A model generated the notes under the pieces. It searched no databases, was not told the DNA's origin, and saw nothing but the letters and a program-made list of their open reading frames with translations. 64,000 nucleotides of DNA from Limnohabitans sp. 15K (GTDB lineage Bacteria; Pseudomonadota; Gammaproteobacteria; Burkholderiales; Burkholderiaceae_C): positions 1 to 64,000 of the forward strand of contig NZ_NESM01000003.1 in the NCBI RefSeq assembly GCF_002778285.1, written 5' to 3'. The translations under genes were made by a program, and so were the position numbers. This document shows, piece after piece, positions 25,926 through 34,946 of the stretch (position 1 is its first letter; every line of letters begins with the position of its first letter).

Positions 25926-27940
25926 TGTTCAAAAAGATTCTGATTGCCAACCGTGGCGAAATCGCTTGCCGCGTTGCCGCTACAGCCCGCCGTATGGGCA
26001 TCCAGACGGTGGCCGTTTATTCAGACGCCGACGCCGGTGCCAAGCATGTGCAAGCCTGCGACGAAGCCGTACATGTGGGCGGCAGCGCACCCAAAGACAG
26101 CTACCTGCGATGGGAACGCATTTTGCAAGCCGCCAAAGACACGGGCGCTGAGGCCGTTCACCCCGGCTATGGCTTCTTGAGCGAGAACGAGGACTTCGCC
26201 AAGGCCTGCGCTGCGGCCGGGCTTGTGTTCATTGGTCCACCTGCCTCGGCCATTCTGGCCATGGGCCTCAAGGCCGAGTCCAAGCGTTTGATGGAGTCCG
26301 CAGGTGTACCCCTGGTGCCCGGTTACCACGGGGCTGACCAAGACCCTGCATTGCTGCAGCGCGAGGCCGACCGCATCGGTTACCCCGCCCTCATCAAAGC
26401 CAGCGCGGGTGGCGGTGGAAAGGGCATGCGCGTGGTCGAAAAGTCAGAAGACTTTGCGGCAGCGCTCGCGAGTTGCCAACGTGAAGCCATCAACAGTTTT
26501 GGCAGCGATGCGGTGTTGATCGAGAAGTATGTGCAGCGCCCGCGCCACATCGAGATCCAGGTGTTTGGCGACACGCAAGGCAACTGCGTGTATTTGTTCG
26601 AGCGCGACTGCTCGGTGCAGCGCCGCCACCAGAAGGTGCTCGAAGAAGCTCCGGCCCCAGGTATGACTGAAGCCCTGCGTTCGCAAATGGGCGCGGCGGC
26701 TGTGGCCGCTGCCAAAGCCGTGAACTATGTGGGCGCGGGCACGGTGGAATTCATCGTCGAGCAAACGGCCTATGACCAACCCGAGTCCATGAAGTTCTTT
26801 TTCATGGAGATGAACACCCGCTTGCAAGTCGAGCATCCCGTGACCGAAGCCATCACGGGCCTGGACTTGGTCGAGTGGCAATTGCGCGTGGCCAGTGGCG
26901 AGCCACTGCCATTGCAGCAAAGCGAGATCCGCATGACGGGCCACGCCATCGAGGCGCGCATCTGCGCTGAGAACCCCGACAATAACTTCCTACCTGCGAC
27001 CGGCACTTTGCAGGTCTATCGCAAGCCACAAGCGACCAGCTTTGAACGCGCGAATATGAGCGACACAGGCGTCGCGGTGCGCATTGACGACGGCGTGCGC
27101 GAGGGTGACACCATCAGCCCGTTTTACGACTCCATGGTGGCCAAGCTCATCGTGCATGGCGACACACGAGAGCAGGCGCTGGCACGTTTGGACACCGCAC
27201 TGGCACAAACCCACATCGTGGGTCTGAACACCAATGTGCAGTTCCTGCGCCATGTGGTGCGCAGCAATGCGTTTGCCACCGCCCAACTCGACACCGCACT
27301 CATCCAGCGCGAAAGTGCCGTGCTGTTCAAGCAAGACCCTGTGGGTTTGCAAGTTGCCGCTGCGGCGGTCATTGCCAATGCCTTGCAGGCCGAAGCCGCT
27401 GCGCAGGGCGCTGACCCGTTTAGCCGCCGCGATGGTTGGCAGTCGCACGGCACCACGCGTCGCCGCTTTGAACTCGAATACGACGGACAGCCTGTGCGTG
27501 CGGTTTTGACCTATGGCTCGCCGCTGCATTTGCAGGTGGGCGAAGGTGCGGAAGGTGCTTTGCAGTTCACGCCTCAGGACGATGGTCTTTGGGTGCAGTT
27601 CAACGGTGAGCGCATTCACAGCACGGTGCATGCACAAGGTGAAACCCATCATGTGTTCACCCCCCAAGGGGCCACTCGCATCGGCCTGCTCGACCCGCTG
27701 GCCCATGCGGGCGAAGCCGCGCAGGAGGGCGGACGTCTGACGGCCCCCATGCCGGGCAAGGTGGTGTCGTTCGCCGTCAAGGCGGGCGACAAAGTCAAAG
27801 CGGGTCAGCCGCTGGCGGTGATGGAGGCCATGAAAATGGAACACACCATCAGTGCGCCCAAAGACGGCGTGGTGGCCGAGTTGTTGTACGCCCCGGGTGA
27901 CCAAGTCGCCGATGGGGCAGAGCTGCTCAAGCTGGGCTGA
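25925..27940 (+). CDS. liuD: Methylcrotonyl-CoA carboxylase, biotin-carrying subunit
   Basis: 671 residues. Biotin carboxylase comes first (KILIANRGEIACRV, ATP-grasp loop KASAGGGGKGMRVV, EMNTRLQVEHPVTE), then a linker domain, then a C-terminal biotinyl domain with the acceptor Lys637 in VMEAMKMEHT. It carboxylates biotin using bicarbonate and ATP and passes CO2 to LiuB. The ATG overlaps the hydrolase stop (TGATG). Order of domains and length are those of MCC alpha. Confidence 0.96.
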   Translation: MFKKILIANRGEIACRVAATARRMGIQTVAVYSDADAGAKHVQACDEAVHVGGSAPKDSYLRWERILQAAKDTGAEAVHPGYGFLSENEDFAKACAAAGLVFIGPPASAILAMGLKAESKRLMESAGVPLVPGYHGADQDPALLQREADRIGYPALIKASAGGGGKGMRVVEKSEDFAAALASCQREAINSFGSDAVLIEKYVQRPRHIEIQVFGDTQGNCVYLFERDCSVQRRHQKVLEEAPAPGMTEALRSQMGAAAVAAAKAVNYVGAGTVEFIVEQTAYDQPESMKFFFMEMNTRLQVEHPVTEAITGLDLVEWQLRVASGEPLPLQQSEIRMTGHAIEARICAENPDNNFLPATGTLQVYRKPQATSFERANMSDTGVAVRIDDGVREGDTISPFYDSMVAKLIVHGDTREQALARLDTALAQTHIVGLNTNVQFLRHVVRSNAFATAQLDTALIQRESAVLFKQDPVGLQVAAAAVIANALQAEAAAQGADPFSRRDGWQSHGTTRRRFELEYDGQPVRAVLTYGSPLHLQVGEGAEGALQFTPQDDGLWVQFNGERIHSTVHAQGETHHVFTPQGATRIGLLDPLAHAGEAAQEGGRLTAPMPGKVVSFAVKAGDKVKAGQPLAVMEAMKMEHTISAPKDGVVAELLYAPGDQVADGAELLKLG

Positions 27941-27952
27941 GAAAATCCGGCC

Positions 27953-28873
27953 ATGAACATCACCATCTGCTTCGACAAGCTAGACCCCGCCCCTTGGGTG
28001 CAGGGCTTGCAACATGCTTTTCCGCAGGCCATCGTCACCGCCTGGGTGCCCGGCGCACCGCAGGCCGACCACGCCATCGTCTGGGCACCGCCCCAGAAAT
28101 TCATCGATGAACAACCGGGCTTGCAAACCCTGTTCAACATCGGTGCGGGCGTTGATGCCTTGTTGCAGCTGAAGCTGCCGACCCATCTGAAGGTCGTGCG
28201 CCTCGACGATGCGGGCATGTCGGTTCAGATGGCCGAATATGTTTGTCATGCGGTGATCCGCCACTTCCGAGAATTCGATGGTTATGACAGCGACACCCAG
28301 TCGGGCAAATGGTCTTACCGCAAACCCCGCAGCCGTGCCGCTTTTGCCGTTGGTGTCATGGGGCTGGGCGTGCTCGGTGAGCGCGTGGCCAAGGCGCTGC
28401 AGGTTTTTGAGTTTCCGGTCAACGGCTTCAGCCGCAGCCCCAAAGACCTGCCTGGCATCCGCTGTTTCAGCGGTGCGCAAGGCCTGTCCGAATTTTTGGC
28501 CGCCACGCGGGTGCTGGTTAACCTCATGCCGCTCACCCCCGAGACCGAAAACATCTTGAACCATGCCACCTTGTCGCAGTTGCAAAAAGGCGGCTACCTC
28601 ATCAACGTGGCGCGGGGCAAGCACCTGGTCGAAGAAGACCTGATCACCTTGATCGACGGCGGACATCTGGCGGGTGCGACACTGGACGTGTTCCGCACCG
28701 AACCGCTGCCTGCGGGTCACCCGTTTTGGCAACACCCCCAAATCACCGTCACGCCCCATACCTCGGCCCGCACTTTGCGCGAAGAAAGCATCGCGCAAAT
28801 CGTGGGCAAAATTCAGGCCTTGCAGCGCGGCGAGGCGATCAACGGTGTGGTCGACCACCAGCGCGGTTATTGA
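27953..28873 (+). CDS. ghrA: Glyoxylate/hydroxypyruvate reductase A
   Basis: A 306-residue D-2-hydroxyacid dehydrogenase. The Rossmann loop is GVMGLGVLGERVAKAL (about 137-152). Active-site residues are Arg in NVARGKHLVEED, Glu in FRTEPLP and His in TPHTSARTL. The short N-terminal domain (ending NIGAGVDALL) matches GhrA rather than GhrB. Its link to leucine degradation is not obvious; it could reduce an alpha-keto acid such as ketoisocaproate or glyoxylate. Confidence 0.88.
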   Translation: MNITICFDKLDPAPWVQGLQHAFPQAIVTAWVPGAPQADHAIVWAPPQKFIDEQPGLQTLFNIGAGVDALLQLKLPTHLKVVRLDDAGMSVQMAEYVCHAVIRHFREFDGYDSDTQSGKWSYRKPRSRAAFAVGVMGLGVLGERVAKALQVFEFPVNGFSRSPKDLPGIRCFSGAQGLSEFLAATRVLVNLMPLTPETENILNHATLSQLQKGGYLINVARGKHLVEEDLITLIDGGHLAGATLDVFRTEPLPAGHPFWQHPQITVTPHTSARTLREESIAQIVGKIQALQRGEAINGVVDHQRGY

Positions 28874-28882
28874 AAGTTTTTT

Positions 28883-29791
28883 ATGTCCTTGCCTTCTCGC
28901 GTTCAAATCATCGATGTTGGCCCTCGCGACGGCCTGCAAAACGAAAAGCAACCCGTGCCCGCCGCGGTCAAGATCGAGTTGGTGCACCGTTTGCAAGCCG
29001 CGGGCCTGACCGAGATCGAGGTCACCAGCTTTGTCAGCCCCAAATGGGTGCCGCAGATGGCTGACAACGCCCAAGTGATGGCGGGCATCCAGCGCAAACC
29101 GGGTGTGCGGTACTCGGTGCTCACGCCCAATGCGCAGGGCTATGCAGCGGCAGTCCAAAGTCAGCCCGACGAAATTGTGGTGTTTGCAGCCGCCAGCCAA
29201 GCGTTCAGCCAGAAGAACATCAACTGCTCCATCGAAGAAAGCATCGAGCGCTTTGCCCCGGTGGTGCAAGCCGCGCTGGCCGCAGGCATTGCGGTGCGCG
29301 GCGCCATGAGTTGCGCCGTGGGTTGCCCTTATGAGGGCGATGTGTCGCCCAGCAGCGTGTCTCATTTGGCGGGCCTGATGAAGCAGATCGGTGTGCAGCG
29401 CGTGGACATGGCCGACACCATCGGCACGGGCACGCCGCTCAAAGTGCAAAGGGCGCTCGAGGCCACGCTCCAACATTTCGACATTGACCACATCTGTGGC
29501 CACTTCCACGACACCTACGGCCAAGCCTTGGCCAACACATTGGCATCACTGCAATTGGGCATTTGGAATTTCCAGTCGTCTGTCGCAGGCTTGGGCGGTT
29601 GCCCTTACGCCCAAGGCGCCACGGGCAACGTGTCCACCGAAGACCTGGTTTACATGCTGCACGGCATGGGCATTCCCACCGGCATTGACTTGGACAAACT
29701 GGTGGATGCGGGTGCTTTCATCAGCGACTTTTTGGGCCGCAAACCCAACTCGAACGTGGCCAAAGCCATTCTCAACAAACGGGCTGGCTGA
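28883..29791 (+). CDS. liuE: Hydroxymethylglutaryl-CoA lyase
   Basis: A 302-residue TIM-barrel lyase that splits HMG-CoA to acetyl-CoA and acetoacetate, the last liu step. VDVGPRDGLQNEKQ-like text (IIDVGPRDGLQNEKQPVP) carries the metal-binding Asp and the catalytic Arg. FHDTYGQALANTLASL has the His ligands, and AGLGGCPYAQGATGNVSTEDLVY contains the active-site Cys loop. Length is as expected. It is 9 bases after ghrA. Confidence 0.95.
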   Translation: MSLPSRVQIIDVGPRDGLQNEKQPVPAAVKIELVHRLQAAGLTEIEVTSFVSPKWVPQMADNAQVMAGIQRKPGVRYSVLTPNAQGYAAAVQSQPDEIVVFAAASQAFSQKNINCSIEESIERFAPVVQAALAAGIAVRGAMSCAVGCPYEGDVSPSSVSHLAGLMKQIGVQRVDMADTIGTGTPLKVQRALEATLQHFDIDHICGHFHDTYGQALANTLASLQLGIWNFQSSVAGLGGCPYAQGATGNVSTEDLVYMLHGMGIPTGIDLDKLVDAGAFISDFLGRKPNSNVAKAILNKRAG

Positions 29792-29825
29792 TGCGCTGCT
29801 CTTCCCAGGCCATCCAGGTGCAAGC

Positions 29826-30092
29826 ATGAACGATTACTACTGGGACAAACTGGAGGCGCGTGCCCAGGAATACCTGGCCAAAGCCACGCCCCCATCACCG
29901 AACTCGGTGCCATCGCCCTGTATGTCTTTGTGCTTGATGCATCCCAGTGCCGAGTGGTGTGAGGGTTGTTTGCGCACCTTGCCAGAAGTGGGCGGGTGGA
30001 GCCGTGCCACTGCACAAGAGCAACACCAGGTGTGGGTGCAGATGCCCGAGCGTCTGAAAAACCGCCGCGCGCTTGAAAAATCCAAGGGCTGA
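29826..30092 (+). CDS. DUF1289 protein
   Basis: An 88-residue protein with the DUF1289 Cys pattern: SPCMSLCLMHPSAEWCEGCLRTLPEVGGW (C-x3-C ... C-x2-C), which probably binds a metal, then a short helical tail. DUF1289 proteins are small and of unknown function and are often found beside thioesterase or disulfide-type genes. The ATG at 29826 begins 34 bases after liuE; the larger frame that runs through liuE is a shadow. Confidence 0.8.
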   Translation: MNDYYWDKLEARAQEYLAKATPPSPNSVPSPCMSLCLMHPSAEWCEGCLRTLPEVGGWSRATAQEQHQVWVQMPERLKNRRALEKSKG

Positions 30093-30134
30093 ACCACGGG
30101 CTTAGCCGCGGGCCGAACCACGGAAGCTTGCACC

Positions 30135-30776
30135 ATGAAAACCATTCACTTTTACCTCGACTTCATTTCGCCTTATGCCTGGCTGGCCTTTGATGCTTTG
30201 CCCCAAGCCTTGCAGGGCATCAGCCACCGCGTGGTGCACAAGCCTTTGTTGTTTGCAGCTTTGCTCAAGCACCATGGGCATTTGGGTCCGGCAGAGATGC
30301 CCAGCAAACGCGATTGGACTTACCGCCAGGTCTTGTGGTTGGCCCACCAACAGGCCACCCCTTTGCAGTTGCCTGCCGCACACCCGTTCAACCCGCTGGG
30401 TCTGCTGCGTTTGGCTGCGGCGTGCGACGCCGAAGGTCAGCCCAACCGTTTTGTCTGTGAAAAAATCTTCAAACAGGTGTGGTGCACGGGCCTGGATGCG
30501 GCAGACCCTGGACGTCTGGCCGAACTCCATGAAGAACTTTCACCCCAATTGGCGACCCAGAGTGATCAGTTGAAACAAGCCTTGCAAACCCACAGCCAAG
30601 AGGCCATCGCTGCCGGTGTGTTTGGCGTGCCCAGCTTTGTGGTGGATGGCAAAGTGTTTTGGGGCCAAGACGCCTTGCCCATGCTGCGTGCCTATTTGCA
30701 AGGCGACGCTTGGTTTGATGGACCCGATTGGCAAGCCCCGGATCGGTGCGCAGTCGGTATCAAGCGTTCAAGTTAA
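30135..30776 (+). CDS. 2-hydroxychromene-2-carboxylate isomerase (DsbA-like kappa GST fold)
   Basis: A 213-residue DsbA-fold protein with Ser in place of the redox Cys pair (YLDFISPYAWLAFDAL), as in HCCA isomerases and kappa-class glutathione transferases. FGVPSFVVDGKVFWGQDAL is the cis-Pro region and conserved C-terminal block. The named reaction belongs to naphthalene breakdown, but no such genes are nearby, so the true role may be a general GSH-dependent isomerase. It is the last gene of the run. Confidence 0.83.
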   Translation: MKTIHFYLDFISPYAWLAFDALPQALQGISHRVVHKPLLFAALLKHHGHLGPAEMPSKRDWTYRQVLWLAHQQATPLQLPAAHPFNPLGLLRLAAACDAEGQPNRFVCEKIFKQVWCTGLDAADPGRLAELHEELSPQLATQSDQLKQALQTHSQEAIAAGVFGVPSFVVDGKVFWGQDALPMLRAYLQGDAWFDGPDWQAPDRCAVGIKRSS

Positions 30777-30796
30777 GACGCGTTTGAAGGTGCGTT

Positions 30797-31054
30797 TTAA
30801 GGCACTTTGGGGCCGTCGGAATCTGCTGCTGCGTCCTCCGCTTCCCAGCGGTTCACCAGCCACGCGTACACCACCACAATCGCCAAAAAGACCAGCAGCG
30901 ACCCTTGAGCGCTGAGCCAGAAGTGGAGGGGCCATCCCCCTACAGTGAACGACAGGTCGCGTGCAAAAAGTGGCAGCACAAAATTCACGCAACCCCAGAT
31001 GCTCAAAAGCACCGCGGTCAACACCCCTTTGCGAAAACGAAGGCGTGATGGCAT
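30797..31054 (-). CDS. DUF4212 small membrane protein (symporter small subunit), orphan
   Basis: An 85-residue protein with two hydrophobic helices (about 10-30 and 43-65) and the DUF4212 pattern PLHFWLSAQGSLLVFLAIVVVYAWLVNRWE. DUF4212 proteins normally precede a sodium:solute symporter (SSS family) and act as its small subunit. Here no symporter follows: the next gene is convergent. The start ATG lies in TGAGATG with the stop codon of the GMC oxidoreductase, so the two are translated together. It is either orphaned or works with a distant transporter. Confidence 0.75.
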   Translation of the reverse strand: MPSRLRFRKGVLTAVLLSIWGCVNFVLPLFARDLSFTVGGWPLHFWLSAQGSLLVFLAIVVVYAWLVNRWEAEDAAADSDGPKVP

Positions 31055-31055
31055 C

Positions 31056-32780
31056 TCATGCACCGATGCGCTGCGCGGCATCTTCCGCAATCCACTGCGC
31101 TGCTTTTTCGGCAATCATGAGCGTGGGGCTGTTGGTGTTGCCGCTGGTGATGGTGGGCATGACGCCCGCATCGACCACGCGCAAGCCTGCGATGCCGCGC
31201 ACCTGCAAACGCCCATTGACCACCGCCATCGGGTCGTCGTCGCGCCCCATGCGGGTGGTGCCTACCGGGTGGAAGATGGTGCTGGCGATGTCCCCCGCCA
31301 GCTTGGCCAGTTCATCGTCGGTTTGGTATTGCACGCCAGGCTTGAACTCCTCGGGCTGGAAGGGTTTCATCGCGTCCTGCGACATGATGCGGCGTGTCAC
31401 ACGCAGGCTGTCGGCAGCCACTTTGCGGTCCTCGGCGGTGGCCAGGTAATTGGGCGCAATGGCCGGTGCATCTTCAAATCGGGGGCTGGTGATGTTCACC
31501 GTCCCTCGGCTGGTCGGGTTCAGGTTGCACACGCTGGCCGTGATGGCCGGGAAGCTGTGCAAAGGCTCGCCAAATGCGTCCAAGCTCAGCGGCTGAACGT
31601 GGTATTCCAAGTTCGCGTGCGGCTGCGATGGATCGCTCTTGGTGAACGCGCCCAACTGGCTCGGGGCCATGCTCATGGGGCCTGAGCGTTTGAAGGCGTA
31701 TTCCATGCCGATCATCGCCTTGCCCAGCAGGCTGTTGGCCAAGGTGTTCAGGGTTTTGGCCCCTTTGACTTTGTAGACAGAGCGAATCTGCAAATGGTCT
31801 TGCAAGTTGGCGCCCACGCCAGGCAAGTCATGCTGCACCTCGACGCCCACGCCTTGCAGCAAGGCCGCTGGGCCAATGCCCGACAGCTGCAAAATTTGTG
31901 CTGACCCGATGCTGCCGGCACTCAAAATCAGCTCTTGTGTGGCTTTGACTTCGACCATCTCCAAGCCCGTCCAAACCTGTGCGCCCGTGCAACGCTTTTC
32001 GCCATTGGCTTGGGTTTCGATGATCAGTTTGGACACCTGCGCTTTGTTCCACAACTCAAAGTTGGGCCGTGAATAACAAGTGGGGCGCAAAAAGGCCTTG
32101 GCCGTGTTCCAACGCCAGCCGCTGCGCTGGTTCACATCAAAGTAAGCCACGCCTTCGTTGTTGCCCCGGTTGAAGTCGTCGGTGGCCGGGATGCCCGCTT
32201 GCTGCGCGGCTTGCGAAAACGCGTCTAGCACGTCCCAACGCAGGCGTTGCTTTTCGATGCGCCATTCGCCGCCCGTGTTGCGCCCACGCAAGGTGTGCAG
32301 GTAACTGCCTTTGGGCAAGTCGATGGGGGCCAACAACTCAGACTTGGCGCCTTTGGCCCCGTGAAATTCGTTGGCACCGTTGTAATGGTCTTCGTGCAGC
32401 TTGAAGTAAGGCAGCGTTTGGTCCCAGCGCCACGCGTCGTTGCCTGTCATCTGCGCCCACTGGTCGTAGTCGCGCGACTGGCCGCGCATGTAAATCATGC
32501 CGTTGATGCTCGAACATCCGCCCAACACCTTGCCGCGCGGGTAGCGCAGGCTGCGCCCGTTCAGGCCCTCGGCGGGCTCGGTTTGGTACATCCAATCTGT
32601 GCGCGGGTTGCCAATGCAATACAAGTAGCCGACGGGGATGTGGATCCAGTGGTAATCGTCTTTTTTACCCGCCTCGATCAACAGCACGCGCTTGCTGGCA
32701 TCGGCGCTCAGGCGGTTGGCCAGCAGGCAGCCAGCGGTGCCACCGCCCACGATGATGTAGTCAAAGGTGTTTTCGTTCAT
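31056..32780 (-). CDS. GMC-family FAD oxidoreductase (choline/alcohol dehydrogenase-like)
   Basis: 574 residues. The FAD loop is DYIIVGGGTAGCLLANRL near the N-terminus, GMC signature 1 is RYPRGKVLGGCSSINGMIYMRG and signature 2 is LSAGSIGSAQILQLSGIGP. The catalytic His is in TIFHPVGTTRMG and the C-terminal Asn in SGNTNSPTLMIAEKAA. No signal sequence is visible, so it is cytoplasmic or membrane-associated. The substrate is an alcohol of unknown type. It is divergent from the MFS transporter, which may import its substrate. Confidence 0.9.
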   Translation of the reverse strand: MNENTFDYIIVGGGTAGCLLANRLSADASKRVLLIEAGKKDDYHWIHIPVGYLYCIGNPRTDWMYQTEPAEGLNGRSLRYPRGKVLGGCSSINGMIYMRGQSRDYDQWAQMTGNDAWRWDQTLPYFKLHEDHYNGANEFHGAKGAKSELLAPIDLPKGSYLHTLRGRNTGGEWRIEKQRLRWDVLDAFSQAAQQAGIPATDDFNRGNNEGVAYFDVNQRSGWRWNTAKAFLRPTCYSRPNFELWNKAQVSKLIIETQANGEKRCTGAQVWTGLEMVEVKATQELILSAGSIGSAQILQLSGIGPAALLQGVGVEVQHDLPGVGANLQDHLQIRSVYKVKGAKTLNTLANSLLGKAMIGMEYAFKRSGPMSMAPSQLGAFTKSDPSQPHANLEYHVQPLSLDAFGEPLHSFPAITASVCNLNPTSRGTVNITSPRFEDAPAIAPNYLATAEDRKVAADSLRVTRRIMSQDAMKPFQPEEFKPGVQYQTDDELAKLAGDIASTIFHPVGTTRMGRDDDPMAVVNGRLQVRGIAGLRVVDAGVMPTITSGNTNSPTLMIAEKAAQWIAEDAAQRIGA

Positions 32781-33094
32781 GGGTCGTTGGGTCTGTGCTG
32801 CAAGGTTCAAAGCAAGGGTGCTGAACGCATGACTGTAATGGATGAGACCCCGTCACAAGACGCTGAAAAGCTCGGGCTTTCACGCATTCAGCTGCATGTA
32901 TCGCAGCCTTGATGAGAAAAGAATTTGGGTGATTACCCTTGGTATGGGGCGATTTATCGTTATGTGAAATTAATACCAAGGGTTAACGAGTGGTTTGTAA
33001 GTGTTTGTTGGTTGCTTGTCAGACAGGGGCAAGTGCAAGCCCCAAGAATCGCGCCAAGTTTCCCTGTCGGAGACTCTTTTTTGGAGACAGCTTT
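32781..33094. promoter_or_regulatory. Divergent control region between GMC oxidoreductase and MFS transporter
   Basis: No gene is seen in these 314 bases. They hold an 11-bp inverted repeat: ACCCTTGGTAT (32935-32945) and ATACCAAGGGT (32973-32983), 27 bases apart and 38 bp centre to centre. This is a likely operator for both genes. Closer to the transporter, GGGGC and GCCCC (about 33026-33043) form a leader hairpin. No promoter near consensus was found. Confidence 0.55.
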
Positions 33095-34858
33095 ATGGCT
33101 ACAACTGAAGCAAACCGCCCGATGTCGGCGGAAGAGAAGAAGGTAATTTTTGCCTCTTCTCTGGGTACCGTTTTTGAATGGTATGACTTTTACCTGTACG
33201 GCTCGTTGGCCGCGATCATTGCCAAGCAATTCTTCAGCGGCTTGGACGAAGGCTCTGCCTTCATCTTCGCTTTGCTGGCGTTTGCTGCGGGTTTCATCGT
33301 GCGTCCTTTCGGCGCAATCTTCTTCGGCCGCTTGGGCGACATGATCGGCCGCAAGTACACCTTCCTGGTCACCATCCTGATCATGGGTGCATCGACCTTC
33401 ATCGTGGGCATCTTGCCCAACTACGCCAGCATTGGCGTGGCCGCTCCCGTCATCCTGATCTGCCTGCGCTTGTTGCAAGGTTTGGCTTTGGGTGGTGAGT
33501 ACGGTGGTGCTGCTACTTATGTGGCCGAGCACGCCCCTCACGGCAAGCGTGGTGCTTACACCGCTTGGATCCAGACCACAGCTACTTTGGGCTTGTTCTT
33601 GTCCTTGATGGTGATCTTGGGCACCCGTACCATCATCGGTGAAGAAGCCTTCGCCGACTGGGGCTGGCGCGTGCCGTTCATCGTCTCGATCATCATGTTG
33701 ATCATCTCGGTCTTCATCCGCTTGAGCATGAACGAATCGCCTGCTTTCGTGAAAATGAAAGCCGAAGGCAAGACCTCCAAGGCCCCTCTGTCCGAGTCTT
33801 TCGGCCAGTGGAAAAACCTGAAGATCGTGATCTTGGCCCTGATCGGTTTGACCGCTGGTCAAGCTGTGGTTTGGTACTCCGGTCAGTTCTACGCTTTGTT
33901 CTTCTTGACACAAGCGTTGAAAGTGGACGGCGCCACCGCCAACATCATGGTCGCGATCTCCTTGATCATCGGCACACCGTTCTTCATCGTGTTCGGCGCG
34001 CTGTCTGACAAGATTGGCCGCAAGCCGATCATCTTGGCCGGTTGCTTGTTGGCCGCTTTGACCTACTTCCCCGTGTTCAAGGCCTTGACCAAGGCGGCTA
34101 ACCCCGACTTGTACGCTGCCCAAGCCGCTTCGCAAGTGGTGGTGATTGCTGATCCAGCCGAGTGCTCGTTCCAGTTCAACCCCACAGGCACCAAGAAGTT
34201 CACTTCTTCTTGCGACATCGCCAAGCAACGGTTGGCTGGCGCATCGGTGAGCTACTCCAACGAAGTCGCACCTGCTGGCACCCCTGCCATCATCAAGGTG
34301 GGCGATACCGTGGTGAACGTGAAGTACTCGGCTGAAGACGTCGCTGCTGCCAAGGCCAAGGCCGAGGAAAAGCTGGCTGCTCTGAACGCTGCAGAACCCA
34401 AAGATGCCAAGGCCATCGAAGCTGCCACCAAGTCTGTCAAAGACCTGAGCAACGAGAAGACCGCTGGTGCCACTTTGTTGGCTTCCAACCTTGGCGCTGC
34501 TCTGAAGGCTGCCAACTACCCAGTCAAAGCTGATATGGCCAAGTTCGACAAGGTCACCGTCATCATCATCCTCACTTACTTGGTGTTGTTGGTGACCATG
34601 GTGTACGGCCCGATCGCCGCCATGCTGGTTGAGATGTTCCCCACCCGCATCCGTTACACCTCCATGTCCTTGCCTTACCACATCGGTAACGGCTGGTTCG
34701 GTGGTTTGCTGCCCACAACCGCCTTCGCGATCGTGGCCCAGACCGGTAACATGTACAACGGCTTGTGGTACCCCATCATCATCGCTGGCGCAACCGTCGT
34801 GATTGGTGGCTTGTTCATCAAGGAAACCAAAGACGTCGACATCTACGCTGACGACTGA
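33095..34858 (+). CDS. MHS-family MFS transporter with a large periplasmic insert
   Basis: 587 residues, against about 430-500 for most of the family. SSLGTVFEWYDFYLYGSLA (helix 1), GRLGDMIGRKYTF (loop 2-3) and RLLQGLALGGEYGGAATYVAEHAP (helix 4) place it with metabolite:H+ symporters such as ProP and ShiA. Twelve helices can be drawn. Between helices 9 and 10 lies an extra segment, residues about 333-484, that is hydrophilic, Ala/Lys/Glu-rich and carries two Cys (in AECSFQF and SSCDIAK). By the positive-inside order it faces the periplasm. GGAG precedes the ATG at 8 bases. The gene uses mostly C- or T-ending preferred codons, which suggests strong expression. Confidence 0.9.
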   Translation: MATTEANRPMSAEEKKVIFASSLGTVFEWYDFYLYGSLAAIIAKQFFSGLDEGSAFIFALLAFAAGFIVRPFGAIFFGRLGDMIGRKYTFLVTILIMGASTFIVGILPNYASIGVAAPVILICLRLLQGLALGGEYGGAATYVAEHAPHGKRGAYTAWIQTTATLGLFLSLMVILGTRTIIGEEAFADWGWRVPFIVSIIMLIISVFIRLSMNESPAFVKMKAEGKTSKAPLSESFGQWKNLKIVILALIGLTAGQAVVWYSGQFYALFFLTQALKVDGATANIMVAISLIIGTPFFIVFGALSDKIGRKPIILAGCLLAALTYFPVFKALTKAANPDLYAAQAASQVVVIADPAECSFQFNPTGTKKFTSSCDIAKQRLAGASVSYSNEVAPAGTPAIIKVGDTVVNVKYSAEDVAAAKAKAEEKLAALNAAEPKDAKAIEAATKSVKDLSNEKTAGATLLASNLGAALKAANYPVKADMAKFDKVTVIIILTYLVLLVTMVYGPIAAMLVEMFPTRIRYTSMSLPYHIGNGWFGGLLPTTAFAIVAQTGNMYNGLWYPIIIAGATVVIGGLFIKETKDVDIYADD

Positions 34859-34900
34859 GCTTTCTTGTAAGCAACCCGGGGTGACTCGGGTGCTAAATTC

Positions 34901-34932
34901 AAGGCCTTCCCTCTGTGGAGGGCCTTCTTTAT
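34901..34932 (+). terminator. Terminator after the MFS gene
   Basis: AAGG and CCTT with an inner CCCTC/GAGGG stem (34901-34926) form a bulged hairpin followed by a T-rich stretch. It sits between the transporter and the small membrane-protein gene. Confidence 0.55.
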
Positions 34933-34946
34933 TTTGGAGATGAATG

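Noticed and set aside
27980..29524. A 514-codon open frame antisense to ghrA and liuE
   Set aside because: Both sense genes have intact active-site motifs; the antisense product is His/Ala/Arg-rich without any domain.
32960..34681. A 573-codon open frame antisense to the MFS transporter
   Set aside because: It consists of Asp/His/Gln-rich runs that mirror the biased codons of a highly expressed gene. The sense frame has twelve helices and family motifs.
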